From JADMIH01 sp035274425 (lineage in GTDB: Bacteria; Chloroflexota; Chloroflexia; QHBQ01; JADMIH01): a stretch of DNA of 64,000 nucleotides. The notes under the pieces are model-generated. The model did not search any database. It saw only the letters and a list, made by a program, of their open reading frames with translations, and had not been told where the DNA came from. The stretch lies in the NCBI GenBank assembly GCA_035274425.1, contig DATEOC010000083.1, forward strand, positions 1 through 64,000, given 5' to 3'. Both the position numbers and the translations under genes were made by a program. This document shows, in pieces, positions 23,270 through 32,521 of the stretch. Each line of letters opens with the position of its first letter. Position 1 is the stretch's first letter.

Positions 23270-25366
23270 ATGAAAGCTTACAACACCGCACAACTCCGTA
23301 ACGTCGGCCTCTTCTCGCATGGAGGCGCGGGCAAGACATCTTTGCTCGAAGCGATGCTCTTTACCTCGAAGGCGATAAATCGCATGGGGCAGGTCAACGA
23401 AGGCAACACCGTCTCCGACTATGACCCCGACGAGGTAAAGCGCCACATCTCCGTCCAGATATCGGTGGCTCCCGTCGAGTGGACAGATACCAAGATAAAC
23501 GTGATTGACGCGCCCGGATACGCCGAGTTTTCCGGGGAAGTCAAAGCCGCCATGCGCGTGGTCGATACCGCGCTGCTCCTGGTAGACGCGTCGGCGGGCG
23601 TGGAGGTAGGCACCGAGCAGATGTGGAGGTACGCAGACGAGCGGAGCTGCCCTCGCATGGTCTTTGTGAACAAGATGGAGCGTGAGAACGCCGACTTCAA
23701 GATGGCTTTCCACTCCATCCAGACGGTGCTGGGCAAGAAGTGCGCGCCATTGCAGCTCCCTATCGGTTCCCAACAGCAGTTCCGGGGGATAGTAGACCTT
23801 CTCACTATGAAGGCCTACATCTTCCAGCCTGGAGATACGAGCGGTAAAGTCACCGAGGGAGAGATACCCGCCGACCTTCAGGAGGACGCTCAACGCGGGC
23901 GTGAGTGGCTTATCGAGCGGGTGGCAGAGACGGATGACGATCTCACCATGAAGTACCTGGAGGGAGAGGAGCTTACCAGCGACGAAATTACCTCTGCTCT
24001 CAAGAAGGGCCTGCGCTCCGGCGAGGTTGTGCCCGTGCTTTGCGGGTCGGGGAACTGGAACGCTGGGGTATCGCAGTTGCTTGACGCCCTGGCGCTCTAT
24101 TCGCCATCGCCTACCGACATGGGCGATATGACCGCCACCAACCCCGTGAACGGGCAGGAAGTGAAGCTCAAGCCGAGCGATGCATCCCCACTGTCGGCGT
24201 TGGTGTTCAAGACCATCCGCGACCAGTTCGGTAGGCAGACCTTCCTTCGCGTCTTCACGGGCACGTTGCGCTCGGACAGCCAGGCGTTCAACTCCACGCG
24301 AAACAGCGAGGAGCGCATCGGCCAGGTATACTTCGTACGCGGTAAGGAGCAAATCGCCACGCAGACACTGGTGGCGGGCGATATCGGCATGGTAGTGAAA
24401 CTGGCGAACACCCAGACCGGCGATACTCTTTGCTCTCCCGGCACGCCCCTGGTGGTAGAGCCTGTCGACTTCCCGGAGCCGGTCTTCTCTGCTTCGGTCT
24501 CCCCGCGCACGAAGGCGGACATGGACAAGATGGGCACCGCACTGCATAACCTAATAGAGGAAGACCCCACTCTGCGCATGGGCAAGGACCCGGTGAGCGG
24601 CCAGACGATACTTTCTGGCATGGGGGAGAGCCACGTGCAAATTGCCTCAGACCGTATGAAGCGCAAGTTCGGCGTAGATGTGACCGTTGGGCTGCCTGTG
24701 GTGCCATACCGCGAGACGATTACCTCACGCGTGGACCGCGCTCACTATCGCCACAAGAAGCAGACGGGCGGGCACGGCCAGTTCGCGGATGTTGTGCTGG
24801 AGCTTGAGCCGCTCCCTGAAGGTGAATTCGAGTTCGGTGAGCGTATCGTGGGCGGGGTCGTGCCGAAGAACTTTATCCCGGCGGTGGAGAAGGGGATACG
24901 AGAGTCCTTACACGAGGGTGTGCTGGCGGGCTACCCGGTGGTACACGTGCGTGCGGTGCTGTACGATGGCAGCTTCCACCCCGTTGACAGTTCCGAAATG
25001 GCATTCAAGCTGGCTTCGTCCCAGGCGTTCAAGGAAGGGTTGCAGCAGGGGCGTCCCGTGCTGTTGGAGCCGATAATGACGTTGCACATCCAGGTGCCTG
25101 ACGGCTACACGGGCGACATCATGTCGGACCTGAACGGGCGCAGAGGTCGCGTGCTGGGCATGAATCCACAGGGCAACGGATTCACCGTGATAGAGGCGTA
25201 CGCTCCTCTCTCCGAAGTGCAACGCTACGTGAGCGATCTTCGCTCTGTAACGCAGGGGCGTGGCACCTTCTCGATGGAGTTTGACCGCTACGAGGCGGTG
25301 CCTGCCCACATCGCCGATAAGGTGATCGAGGAGGCACGGAAGCATCGCGAGGAAGCGAACGCGTAG
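23270..25366 (+). CDS. Elongation factor G-like translational GTPase
   Basis: 698 residues with the five-domain layout of EF-G. The P-loop is SHGGAGKTS (residues 16-24) instead of AHVDAGKTT, the G3 motif is DAPGYAEF rather than DTPGHVDF, and G4 is NKME rather than NKxD. These differences are those of the EF-G-like second type (EF-G2) and set it apart from canonical FusA. The C-terminal domain holds RRGRVLGMNPQGNGFTVIEAYAPLSEVQRYVSDLRS. The role of this type is unclear; some paralogues act without translocase activity. First gene of a run with a channel protein, a carbonic anhydrase and a peptidase. Confidence 0.93.
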   Translation: MKAYNTAQLRNVGLFSHGGAGKTSLLEAMLFTSKAINRMGQVNEGNTVSDYDPDEVKRHISVQISVAPVEWTDTKINVIDAPGYAEFSGEVKAAMRVVDTALLLVDASAGVEVGTEQMWRYADERSCPRMVFVNKMERENADFKMAFHSIQTVLGKKCAPLQLPIGSQQQFRGIVDLLTMKAYIFQPGDTSGKVTEGEIPADLQEDAQRGREWLIERVAETDDDLTMKYLEGEELTSDEITSALKKGLRSGEVVPVLCGSGNWNAGVSQLLDALALYSPSPTDMGDMTATNPVNGQEVKLKPSDASPLSALVFKTIRDQFGRQTFLRVFTGTLRSDSQAFNSTRNSEERIGQVYFVRGKEQIATQTLVAGDIGMVVKLANTQTGDTLCSPGTPLVVEPVDFPEPVFSASVSPRTKADMDKMGTALHNLIEEDPTLRMGKDPVSGQTILSGMGESHVQIASDRMKRKFGVDVTVGLPVVPYRETITSRVDRAHYRHKKQTGGHGQFADVVLELEPLPEGEFEFGERIVGGVVPKNFIPAVEKGIRESLHEGVLAGYPVVHVRAVLYDGSFHPVDSSEMAFKLASSQAFKEGLQQGRPVLLEPIMTLHIQVPDGYTGDIMSDLNGRRGRVLGMNPQGNGFTVIEAYAPLSEVQRYVSDLRSVTQGRGTFSMEFDRYEAVPAHIADKVIEEARKHREEANA

Positions 25367-25369
25367 AGG

Positions 25370-27274
25370 ATGAAGAACATCACCTTTCGTCAGCGTCTGC
25401 GTTATGCCTTCGACAACACCATGTCGAGGGGTACCCCGGCAATCATCGCGTGGCTTGGCATAATCTCGCTCGTGATGATTATTGCTGTAGCTATCATAAC
25501 AGGGATCGTAGGCAGACAGCAGAACGACGATACCCAAAGTGATGATGGCTTTGCCCTCTTTTGGCGTGCCTTACTACGCACTCTTGATCCGGGTACGATG
25601 GGTGGGGACAAAGGTAACGTCCTCTTCCTGCTGGCCATGCTTGGCATAACCCTCGGCGGTATCTTTATCGTCAGCACACTCATCGGGGTTCTCTCCTCCG
25701 GCATAGAGAGCAAACTGGACGAACTTCGCAAGGGGCGCTCTCTCGTCATCGAACGGGATCACACGCTAATCCTTGGTTGGTCCGACCAGATATTCACCAT
25801 CTTGCATGAGTTATCTATCGCCAACGCCAACCAGAAGAAGCCTTGCGTCGTGGTCCTGGCTGATAAAGACAAGGTCGAGATGGAAGACGAAATCCGCGCA
25901 AAGGTGCCCGACCTGGGTAAGACCCGAGTCGTTTGCCGCACGGGCAGTCCTCTCGACCTGGACGACCTGGAGGTGGTCAACCCGCAAGATAGCCGCTCTA
26001 TCATCGTTCTATCACCGCTGGAGGAAGACCCCGATTCGCAAGTAATCAAGTCGGTGTTAGCGATCACCAACAACTCCAAACGGCGCAAAGAGCCATATCA
26101 TATTGTGGCCGAGATCCATGACTCAAAGAATCTAGAAGCTGCCGGATTAGTCGGCCGTGATGAAGCCCAATTCATTGACGTGAGTGACATCATAGCCCGC
26201 CTCATCGCTCAGACTTGCCGGCAGAGCGGCCTCTCAGTAGTCTATACTGAACTGCTCGACTTTGGTGGCGCCGAAATCTATTTCAAAGAAGAGCCATCGC
26301 TCGTGGGTAAATCGTTCGGTGATGCTCTGCTGGCATACGAGACCTCATGTGTCATAGGGATGCAATTCAATGGCGGGCGCGTTGCGGTCAACCCACCGAT
26401 GGATACGATCATCAAGCCGGGCGACAAAGTTATCGCAATATCTGAGGACGATGATACCATCAAGTTGTCCGGTCTCACGACATATCCCATAGACGAGAGT
26501 GCGATTCAGGAGGCCACCCCCATCCCGCCTATGCCTGAACGCACTCTGATCATAGGGTGGAACAAGCGTGCTCCTACCATTATCAATGAGCTTGACAACT
26601 ATATGGCCCCCGGCTCGGAGATAACGGTGGTCGCCGATTACCGACGCGGCGCAGAGGACCTCAAGCGATTTTGCTCCAACTGCAAGAATATAGCCATCCA
26701 CTACCAGGAAGGTGACACTACCGATCGACGGACCCTTGATGCTCTCAAACCCGAAGAGTATCCCCATATCGTAGTTCTCTGCTATTCAGATAGCCTCAGT
26801 CCGCAACGCGCCGATGCCCGTACCCTGATTACCCTGCTGCACCTGCGCGACATAGAATTCCGCCTGGGGGAGCGATTTTCAATCGTCAGCGAGATGCTCG
26901 ATGACCGCAACCGCGAGCTTGCCGAGGTAACGGAGGCAAACGACTTTATCGTCAGTGACAGGCTCCTCAGCCTGATGCTCGCTCAAATCTCCGAGAACAA
27001 GCACCTCAAAGAAGTCTTCGCTGACATATTCGACGCCGAAGGCTCCGAAATCTACGTCAAGCCGGCAACCGACTACATAATTCCTGGAAAGTCCATCACC
27101 TTCTACACAGTGGTTGAATCGGCCCGAAGGCGTGGACACGTTGCCATCGGCTACATCATCAACAAGAATGGCAAGGAAACTACAGACAGGCCCGCAGTGA
27201 TAGTCAACCCTACCAAGGCAACCATGCTAACTTTCTCCACTGGGGACCGCATCATTGTCATCGCAGAAGATTAG
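25370..27274 (+). CDS. CASTOR/POLLUX-like ion channel subunit with two NAD-binding-like domains
   Basis: 634 residues. Two membrane helices (about 22-46 and 80-105) flank a short pore-like region, then two repeated Rossmann/RCK-type modules begin at HTLILGWSDQIFTILHEL (about 127) and RTLIIGWNKRAPTIINEL (about 391). The GW(S/N) pattern and the EMLDDRNRELAE stretch fit the CASTOR/POLLUX/DMI1 family, known from plant nuclear calcium signalling and with bacterial relatives. Likely a gated cation channel in the cell membrane. ATG is three bases after the EF-G-like stop, so the two are co-translated. Confidence 0.88.
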   Translation: MKNITFRQRLRYAFDNTMSRGTPAIIAWLGIISLVMIIAVAIITGIVGRQQNDDTQSDDGFALFWRALLRTLDPGTMGGDKGNVLFLLAMLGITLGGIFIVSTLIGVLSSGIESKLDELRKGRSLVIERDHTLILGWSDQIFTILHELSIANANQKKPCVVVLADKDKVEMEDEIRAKVPDLGKTRVVCRTGSPLDLDDLEVVNPQDSRSIIVLSPLEEDPDSQVIKSVLAITNNSKRRKEPYHIVAEIHDSKNLEAAGLVGRDEAQFIDVSDIIARLIAQTCRQSGLSVVYTELLDFGGAEIYFKEEPSLVGKSFGDALLAYETSCVIGMQFNGGRVAVNPPMDTIIKPGDKVIAISEDDDTIKLSGLTTYPIDESAIQEATPIPPMPERTLIIGWNKRAPTIINELDNYMAPGSEITVVADYRRGAEDLKRFCSNCKNIAIHYQEGDTTDRRTLDALKPEEYPHIVVLCYSDSLSPQRADARTLITLLHLRDIEFRLGERFSIVSEMLDDRNRELAEVTEANDFIVSDRLLSLMLAQISENKHLKEVFADIFDAEGSEIYVKPATDYIIPGKSITFYTVVESARRRGHVAIGYIINKNGKETTDRPAVIVNPTKATMLTFSTGDRIIVIAED

Positions 27275-27302
27275 TCGCTTCTTGTCTCCCCTCTAACACA
27301 TT

Positions 27303-27824
27303 ATGAGCATCATTGACGACGTACTAAAGGCCAATCACGCAAGCGCGCAAAGCTTCAACTTAGGGCACTTGCATAACCCGCCCGCGCTCAAGCTGGCGGT
27401 TGTAGCGTGCATGGACGCGCGCTTGACGGTGGAGCAGATGCTGGGCCTCAAGACGGGGGATGCCCATATTATCCGCAATGCCGGGGCCGTTGTGACTGAG
27501 GATGTCCTGCGCTCGCTCCTCATCTCTCACTACATGCTGGGCACGCAGGAGTTCATGATAATAAATCACACCGACTGTGGGATGCTCACCTTCAAGGATG
27601 AGGACTTGCGACGCAAGCTTCAGGGCATCAGTGGCACGTCGGTCCTCGCGCCTGCTCACTTTTATGCCTTTACTAACCTGGAAGAGAACGTGCGCGAACA
27701 GATACAGAAGGTGAAGTCTCACCCCTGGGTGCCCGCCGACATGCCTGTACGCGGGTTCATCTACGACGTAAAAACCGGCAAGCTCAGCGAGGTCAACACC
27801 TGGTACGTGAAACGCGATATGTGA
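27303..27824 (+). CDS. Beta-class carbonic anhydrase
   Basis: 173 residues. Zinc ligands are in VVACMDARL (Cys36, with Asp38-Arg40 dyad) and HTDCGML, and IIRNAGAVVTEDVLRSL is a further family block. It interconverts CO2 and bicarbonate in the cytoplasm. The size matches the short prokaryotic clade. Located 28 bases after the channel gene and 18 before the peptidase gene. No ribosome site is evident before ATG. Confidence 0.95.
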   Translation: MSIIDDVLKANHASAQSFNLGHLHNPPALKLAVVACMDARLTVEQMLGLKTGDAHIIRNAGAVVTEDVLRSLLISHYMLGTQEFMIINHTDCGMLTFKDEDLRRKLQGISGTSVLAPAHFYAFTNLEENVREQIQKVKSHPWVPADMPVRGFIYDVKTGKLSEVNTWYVKRDM

Positions 27825-27842
27825 GTGTAGGAGATACATCCA

Positions 27843-29201
27843 ATGGCAGATAGGACAGGGCAAATTGACAGCTTCATCGAGAAGGGTCTGATGGGTTACA
27901 TGGAGGAGCTAACCAGGCTCTGCGCGGTGCCGAGCGTGTCGGCTAAGGGGGAGAACCTGAGGGAGTGCGCTGACGTGGTGGCCGACCTGTTGCAGAGTCG
28001 AGGCTTCGAGGTGCAAAAAATAGAGACGCCAGGTCCGCCCGTAGTCGTAGGGCGCTTACCGGGTGCATCGGAGCGGACCATCCTTTTGTACAACCACTAC
28101 GACGTTCAGCCAGAGGAGCCGCTTGAGCTTTGGGAATCCCCTCCCTTCGAGCCGACGATACGCGACGAGGCGCTCTATGCGCGTGGGGCGAAGGACGACA
28201 AGGGGGAATTCGTGGCGCGACTCGCCGCGGTGGATGCGGTGCGGAAGGCGAATGGCGGCACGATGCCCTGCGGCGTCACCTTTGTGGTCGAGGGGCAGGA
28301 AGAGGTGGGAAGCCCCCACATAGCCCCGTTCGTCCAGGAGAACCTTGATCTGCTCAAGTCGCACGGCTCCATCTGGGAGGAGGGGACCACATCTCCCGAT
28401 GGCCGACCGATCAATATCCTGGGTGTGCGCGGGGTGCTATCTGTGGAGTTCCGGGTGCAGACGATCTCGCGTGACGCCCACTCCGGCCAGGCGTCTCTTT
28501 TGCCCAACGCTGCATGGAGGCTGCTCTGGGCGCTCAATAGCCTCAAGGGGCCGGACGAGCGCATACTTATACCTGGCTTCTATGATGATGCGCAGGGTCC
28601 AAGCGACCTCGATATTGAAATATACAAGAGTGTGCCTCTATATGAGGACTTAGTGAAGCAGGACTTTGGCGTGCGCGAATTCGTTCGCGGGGCGTCGGGT
28701 GACGCCTACAAGCGCGCCGAGTGGGAGCCGACCTGCAACATCCAGGGGATAGAGAGCGGATATTACGGCAAGGGGATGAAGACCGTCATCCCGGCGAAGG
28801 CTCTCGCCAAGGTTGATTTCCGCCTCGTGCCGAACCAGGACCCTGATGACATCTTTGAGAAACTCCAGAAGCACCTGCGCGACCAGGGCTTCGATGATAT
28901 AGAGGTTACGCGCCTGGGTGCCATGTGGCCCGCCAAGGCCGGGGCCGACGACCCGCTGGTGGAGCTAACGACACGTACCGCAGAGGAGGTGTACGGCATG
29001 CCCGCGCTCATCTACCCGTTGGTGGGTGGCAGCAGCCCTGTGTACGCCTTCGCGGGGCCACTCAATATCCCGGTGGTGACGGCAGGCGTCGGCTATATCG
29101 GCTCGCGCACCCACTCGCCGAACGAGCACGTCCGCTTCAGTGATTTCCTGCTAGGCTCGAAGCATATTGCGAGGATACTGGACGGATTTGGCAACCTTTA
29201 A
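27843..29201 (+). CDS. M20 family dipeptidase
   Basis: 452 residues. Zinc-binding and catalytic residues are in LYNHYDVQP, ARGAKDDKGEF and EGQEEVGSPHI, in the order of M20 metallopeptidases of the ArgE/DapE/carnosinase group; the dimerisation domain follows. Near the C-terminus YPLVGGSSPVYAF and THSPNEHVRFSDF contain the last ligands. It cleaves dipeptides or N-acyl amino acids in the cytoplasm. TAGGAG precedes ATG. Last gene of the plus-strand run; a perfect hairpin follows at 29214. Confidence 0.95.
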   Translation: MADRTGQIDSFIEKGLMGYMEELTRLCAVPSVSAKGENLRECADVVADLLQSRGFEVQKIETPGPPVVVGRLPGASERTILLYNHYDVQPEEPLELWESPPFEPTIRDEALYARGAKDDKGEFVARLAAVDAVRKANGGTMPCGVTFVVEGQEEVGSPHIAPFVQENLDLLKSHGSIWEEGTTSPDGRPINILGVRGVLSVEFRVQTISRDAHSGQASLLPNAAWRLLWALNSLKGPDERILIPGFYDDAQGPSDLDIEIYKSVPLYEDLVKQDFGVREFVRGASGDAYKRAEWEPTCNIQGIESGYYGKGMKTVIPAKALAKVDFRLVPNQDPDDIFEKLQKHLRDQGFDDIEVTRLGAMWPAKAGADDPLVELTTRTAEEVYGMPALIYPLVGGSSPVYAFAGPLNIPVVTAGVGYIGSRTHSPNEHVRFSDFLLGSKHIARILDGFGNL

Positions 29202-29213
29202 TCATCGTAAAGT

Positions 29214-29261
29214 CATTAAGAAGCATCAGCACTCGCCTGCGAGTGCTGATGCTTCTTAATG
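29214..29261. terminator. Bidirectional terminator, 23-bp perfect stem
   Basis: Arms 29214-29236 and 29239-29261 are perfectly complementary, with a two-base centre and T-rich outer ends. It lies between the convergent M20 and O-antigen-ligase genes and encodes the last residues of the latter. Confidence 0.92.
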
Positions 29262-30673
29262 GCCACAAATAATCCCATCGTCAGCCAGAAGGTGAGCGCC
29301 AGGTCCATCGTGAAGTAGGCCATGTCTAAGAGGCCGTGGACCGCGAAGTCTATCATCGATGCGATCAGGCCGAGGGTGAGAGCGCCGAGGGCGGTGCCAC
29401 GCAAGCTGCGCCATAGCTTGAGGCTCTGCCAGAAGAAGTAGCCGAGAGCAACGAATATCCAGGCGAGGCCGGGGATACCGAGGCGGAGCCAGAAATCGAG
29501 CACCCAGTTGTGCGGGTGTGAGACTTCGAAGAAGCGTAACTGGGGCACGCCGTATTTGGGGTCGGCGTAGAGGAATTGGTCCTGGCCGATACCCGTAAAT
29601 GGGTGATCGTGCAGGATGTTGAGCGCGCCGCCCCATATCTTACCTCGTGCCAGACCGGTATTGTCCTGCGTCGAGAAGTCGAACATCGAGGTGATGCGCT
29701 CTGCTCTCACGAATGGGAGGAGCGCCAGCCCTGCCAGCAATGCCGCCCCAATAGCAGCTATCAGCACCCGGTAGCGCGTGATAATAGCCACACTTGCGAG
29801 CGCGACGAAGACCCCTATCCACGCTCCGCGCGTGAAGCTGAGCAGCACCCCCAGGGCCATCACTGCCGAGAGGAGCGCCGTTGCTATCTTCCAGTTGCGC
29901 CATCTAGCGGGGATGAAGATAGCCAGGACGATGCCCAGGGCGAGCGGCCTCCCCAGGTAGATGCCGAAGGCGGTTGCGCTTGGGAGGACCGAGGATACGC
30001 GCCCCACACCTTCCATGCTCCACGTCTGGCCGAAGAGGAACTGCTGCACACCCTCGCGTCCGACCAGCGCCGCCGCGATGAGCCACGCGCCTACCATGCG
30101 CCAGATGTCGCGCTCGGCTCGGAGCCAGCGCAGAATGAGGGCGAAGAAAAGTACAGGCTCCAGAACCGTCCACCGGAACTCACGTAAAGCCAATGAGCGT
30201 GCCCCTGCTTCCTCAGGGACCAGGAGCCAGAGCGTGCCTATGAGGAGCAGCGCAGCCGCTAGCCATGTGCCTGGCTGCTTGATTAACTCTCTCAGCCAGG
30301 GTAGCCTGCGCGTCCTGATGAGGCTCCACCCGTCCCGTACGATCCACGCCGCTACACCTGTCACGATGACTATCTCCGGTAGTGGAAAATAGAGGCCTTG
30401 AATTGCCTGCTGCCTGTAGAAGAGCGGGGCGGTGAGAGGTACCATGACCAGGTGCAGGTCGGGTCGGTACACAGTAAGCGCGAAGAAGGCGAGGCCACCA
30501 AATGCCTTCACGGGTAAGCTCGGCACCAGGTAATAGAGGCCAAGCGTCAGGAGCATGGCTGCCAGGATTGCAGGTTCCGATGTAAGAAATGTTTTGTAAT
30601 CCTGAATTGCTGCCGGATTTGGGGGATGATTTGTGCTGTCAACAGGCTCACCCGCGCTGGCTTCGAGGCTCAA
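29216..30673 (-). CDS. O-antigen ligase / polymerase family membrane protein
   Basis: 485 residues with about twelve hydrophobic helices and one larger loop. The stretch NILHDHPFTGIGQDQFLYADP ... VSHPHNWVLDFWLRLGIPGLAW is the Wzy_C/WaaL signature, with the conserved His of SHPHN. Such proteins join or polymerise lipid-linked glycans outside the membrane. TTG start with GGAGGCGG upstream and a TTGA overlap with the preceding gene. The C-terminal 13 residues come from the terminator hairpin. Partnered with the two-helix protein at 30670. Confidence 0.9.
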   Translation of the reverse strand: MSLEASAGEPVDSTNHPPNPAAIQDYKTFLTSEPAILAAMLLTLGLYYLVPSLPVKAFGGLAFFALTVYRPDLHLVMVPLTAPLFYRQQAIQGLYFPLPEIVIVTGVAAWIVRDGWSLIRTRRLPWLRELIKQPGTWLAAALLLIGTLWLLVPEEAGARSLALREFRWTVLEPVLFFALILRWLRAERDIWRMVGAWLIAAALVGREGVQQFLFGQTWSMEGVGRVSSVLPSATAFGIYLGRPLALGIVLAIFIPARWRNWKIATALLSAVMALGVLLSFTRGAWIGVFVALASVAIITRYRVLIAAIGAALLAGLALLPFVRAERITSMFDFSTQDNTGLARGKIWGGALNILHDHPFTGIGQDQFLYADPKYGVPQLRFFEVSHPHNWVLDFWLRLGIPGLAWIFVALGYFFWQSLKLWRSLRGTALGALTLGLIASMIDFAVHGLLDMAYFTMDLALTFWLTMGLFVAIKKHQHSQASADAS

Positions 30674-31548
30674 CCTACCGCCTCCTGGCGCTTCCTGTGC
30701 CAGCCTGTTGTAAACAATGCGCCGATGCCTGCCAGGGCCAGCGCGCCTACCAGCAAATTGAGCGCAAGCGCGAGGGATGATGGGCTACGCGTAGTATCGC
30801 CTGCCGCGATTGTCGCTTGCACCGCGCCATCGTACCGGTTTAGGAATGCATAATATTGCTCATGCAGGCTCTCTATGTGCTGTATCGAGCGGCCACTTGC
30901 CGATATGTTGTCCAGGTCGCTACTGAAGGCTTCTAACAGAGATGGGCTAACCGGACCCAGGGGACGGCCAGGCATCAGTATGTCTAAGTGCATCATGAAG
31001 CTACGGCTCTGCGTCAGCACTTCGGACGCTGAAAACATCGGCGGGTCGGGGGTAATGCCAATGGGCGGTGGATAGAGTTTTAGGTGTTCAACGATGGGGA
31101 AGGTATCATCCCGTAAAGTCTCACTTGCGGCTCCAAGCGAGCGACTCCACGCCATCAGATCGCCGTCGTATTGCTTGAGAGCGTCGAAGTAAGTTTCTCC
31201 CGCCGCCGCATAGCGTTGGAGGGACTCGAAATAAGTAGCGAGAGAAATGAGCGCATCCTCATTAATGAAGCTGCCTCCAGCGTTTCTGATGCGCTCGATC
31301 TCGCTCCGGACGATTGCGATATTTGGCTCCGGGTTGTTTGAGCTGATTTGCTCGGAGTATTCATTCTGCGCTGCAATGAACGCTGTACGCGCCTGCTCGA
31401 CGGCGGCCCTGGTCTCAGGCATCCTGGCAGCCACGAGCTGGTCCTTGCCCAATACGGGACCGGGCAGCGGCAAGAACCACGCTAACAGCAGCACGACTAA
31501 AGCAGCTGTCCAGGGGAGGAGGGTCTTGAGAGAGAGGCTTAGTGGCAT
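30670..31548 (-). CDS. Hypothetical protein with N- and C-terminal membrane helices
   Basis: 292 residues. Helix one is LLPWTAALVVLLLAWFLPL (10-28); helix two is LALALNLLVGALALAGIGALFTT near the C-terminus; the large domain between is helical and extracytoplasmic, with coiled-coil-like stretches (ARTAFIAAQNEYSEQI, VRSEIERIRNAGG). That layout resembles chain-length-type or scaffold proteins, but no Wzz motif is visible. It overlaps the O-antigen-ligase gene by four bases and probably assists it. I do not recognise the family. Confidence 0.72.
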   Translation of the reverse strand: MPLSLSLKTLLPWTAALVVLLLAWFLPLPGPVLGKDQLVAARMPETRAAVEQARTAFIAAQNEYSEQISSNNPEPNIAIVRSEIERIRNAGGSFINEDALISLATYFESLQRYAAAGETYFDALKQYDGDLMAWSRSLGAASETLRDDTFPIVEHLKLYPPPIGITPDPPMFSASEVLTQSRSFMMHLDILMPGRPLGPVSPSLLEAFSSDLDNISASGRSIQHIESLHEQYYAFLNRYDGAVQATIAAGDTTRSPSSLALALNLLVGALALAGIGALFTTGWHRKRQEAVG

Positions 31549-31557
31549 CGGTAAATG

Positions 31558-31690
31558 GTGCGTGAAACGAGAAACGAGAAACGTGATGCGTGAGATTAGT
31601 GCATAACTCTATTAAACTGCGCGTGCTTTCCCCTCTTTGCGTTTAATATTCACGCACCACGCATCACGCATCACGTTTCTCGTTTCACGC
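31558..31690. repeat. Inverted heptamer repeats forming a large hairpin
   Basis: GCGTGAAACGAGAAACGAGAAACGTGATGCG on the left (31560-31590; units GAAACGA) is mirrored by CACGCATCACGCATCACGTTTCTCGTTTCACGC (31650-31690) on the right. It lies between the methyltransferase and the gene at 31548. The right arm encodes the methyltransferase C-terminus. Confidence 0.88.
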
Positions 31691-32516
31691 AGGTGATATG
31701 CACGCCGATAGCTGCCCCGTCGCGCTTGCGCCAGGTGTCTTCGAAGTAGGCGAGCCGCCAGGTTGGGATAAATACGGCGCGGCTGATTACCTTCACGATG
31801 GCTTTCCGCCAACCTGGCACGTAGTCGCGGGAGAGGACTTCGCGCCGCCAGTAGTCGAAGACGTCGTGTATCTGGCCGAGTATGTGGAAGGAGAAGGTGG
31901 TATCTGTTACCTTGAGGCCGCGCTTTTCGAGGATGCGCCGCATTTGCCCTGTGGTCAGTATCTGGATGTGCCCTATGTGGTCGCGCTTCCAGCGGTGGAT
32001 AGGCACCAGCTTGCTGTGTCTGAGCAGAGAGAAGATGGTGCGCTTGTTCCCCTCACATGGCACGAAGCAATGGAAGACCCCGCCCGGCTTCAGCACGCGG
32101 GCCACCTCGTCCGCAGCCTTGCCCACGTCGGTGACGTGCTCGAATACGTCGAAGAGGAGCACGATGTCGAAGCTGTTGTCCTCGTAAGGGAGATCGAGCG
32201 CGTCTCCCAGTTTGTACTCTATCTTGCCCGTGCTGTCGGCGGCTCGCGCTTCAGTGAGGGCGATATGTGAGATGTCGCAGCCGTACACGGCTAGGTCGGG
32301 GCGGTAATGCAGGAATGCCCGCGTGTAGCGCCCCGCGCCGCATCCTATCTCCAGGAGCTTGCCGCTGGTATCCTCAATCGCTTCCAGGCACCGCTCTAAT
32401 CTAAGCGCGGCAAGGTCACGCGTGCCGGTGCGCAGCTCACCCCGCCCCTCGACGGTCTTTTCGTCCTCGTAGTCGAACTGGAATTGCTCCTCTTCGACCG
32501 TTTCGACAGTTGCCAT
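31671..32516 (-). CDS. Class I SAM-dependent methyltransferase
   Basis: 281 residues. The SAM motif is GKLLEIGCGAGRYTRAFL (about 54-71), with DALDLPYEDNSFDIVLLFDVFEHV (motifs II-III) and LKPGGVFHCFVP typical of the Methyltransf_11/UbiE-like group. The second half (about 150-280) probably recognises the substrate, perhaps a lipid or sugar. Five bases separate it from ridA upstream. The final CVKRET is encoded by the heptamer repeat hairpin. Substrate unknown. Confidence 0.9.
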   Translation of the reverse strand: MATVETVEEEQFQFDYEDEKTVEGRGELRTGTRDLAALRLERCLEAIEDTSGKLLEIGCGAGRYTRAFLHYRPDLAVYGCDISHIALTEARAADSTGKIEYKLGDALDLPYEDNSFDIVLLFDVFEHVTDVGKAADEVARVLKPGGVFHCFVPCEGNKRTIFSLLRHSKLVPIHRWKRDHIGHIQILTTGQMRRILEKRGLKVTDTTFSFHILGQIHDVFDYWRREVLSRDYVPGWRKAIVKVISRAVFIPTWRLAYFEDTWRKRDGAAIGVHITCVKRET

Positions 32517-32521
32517 GCTAC

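Noticed and set aside
23075..24547. 490-codon open frame antisense to the EF-G-like gene
   Set aside because: Composition is a mirror of the EF-G codons, no ribosome site, no recognisable domain; the sense frame has full family motifs.
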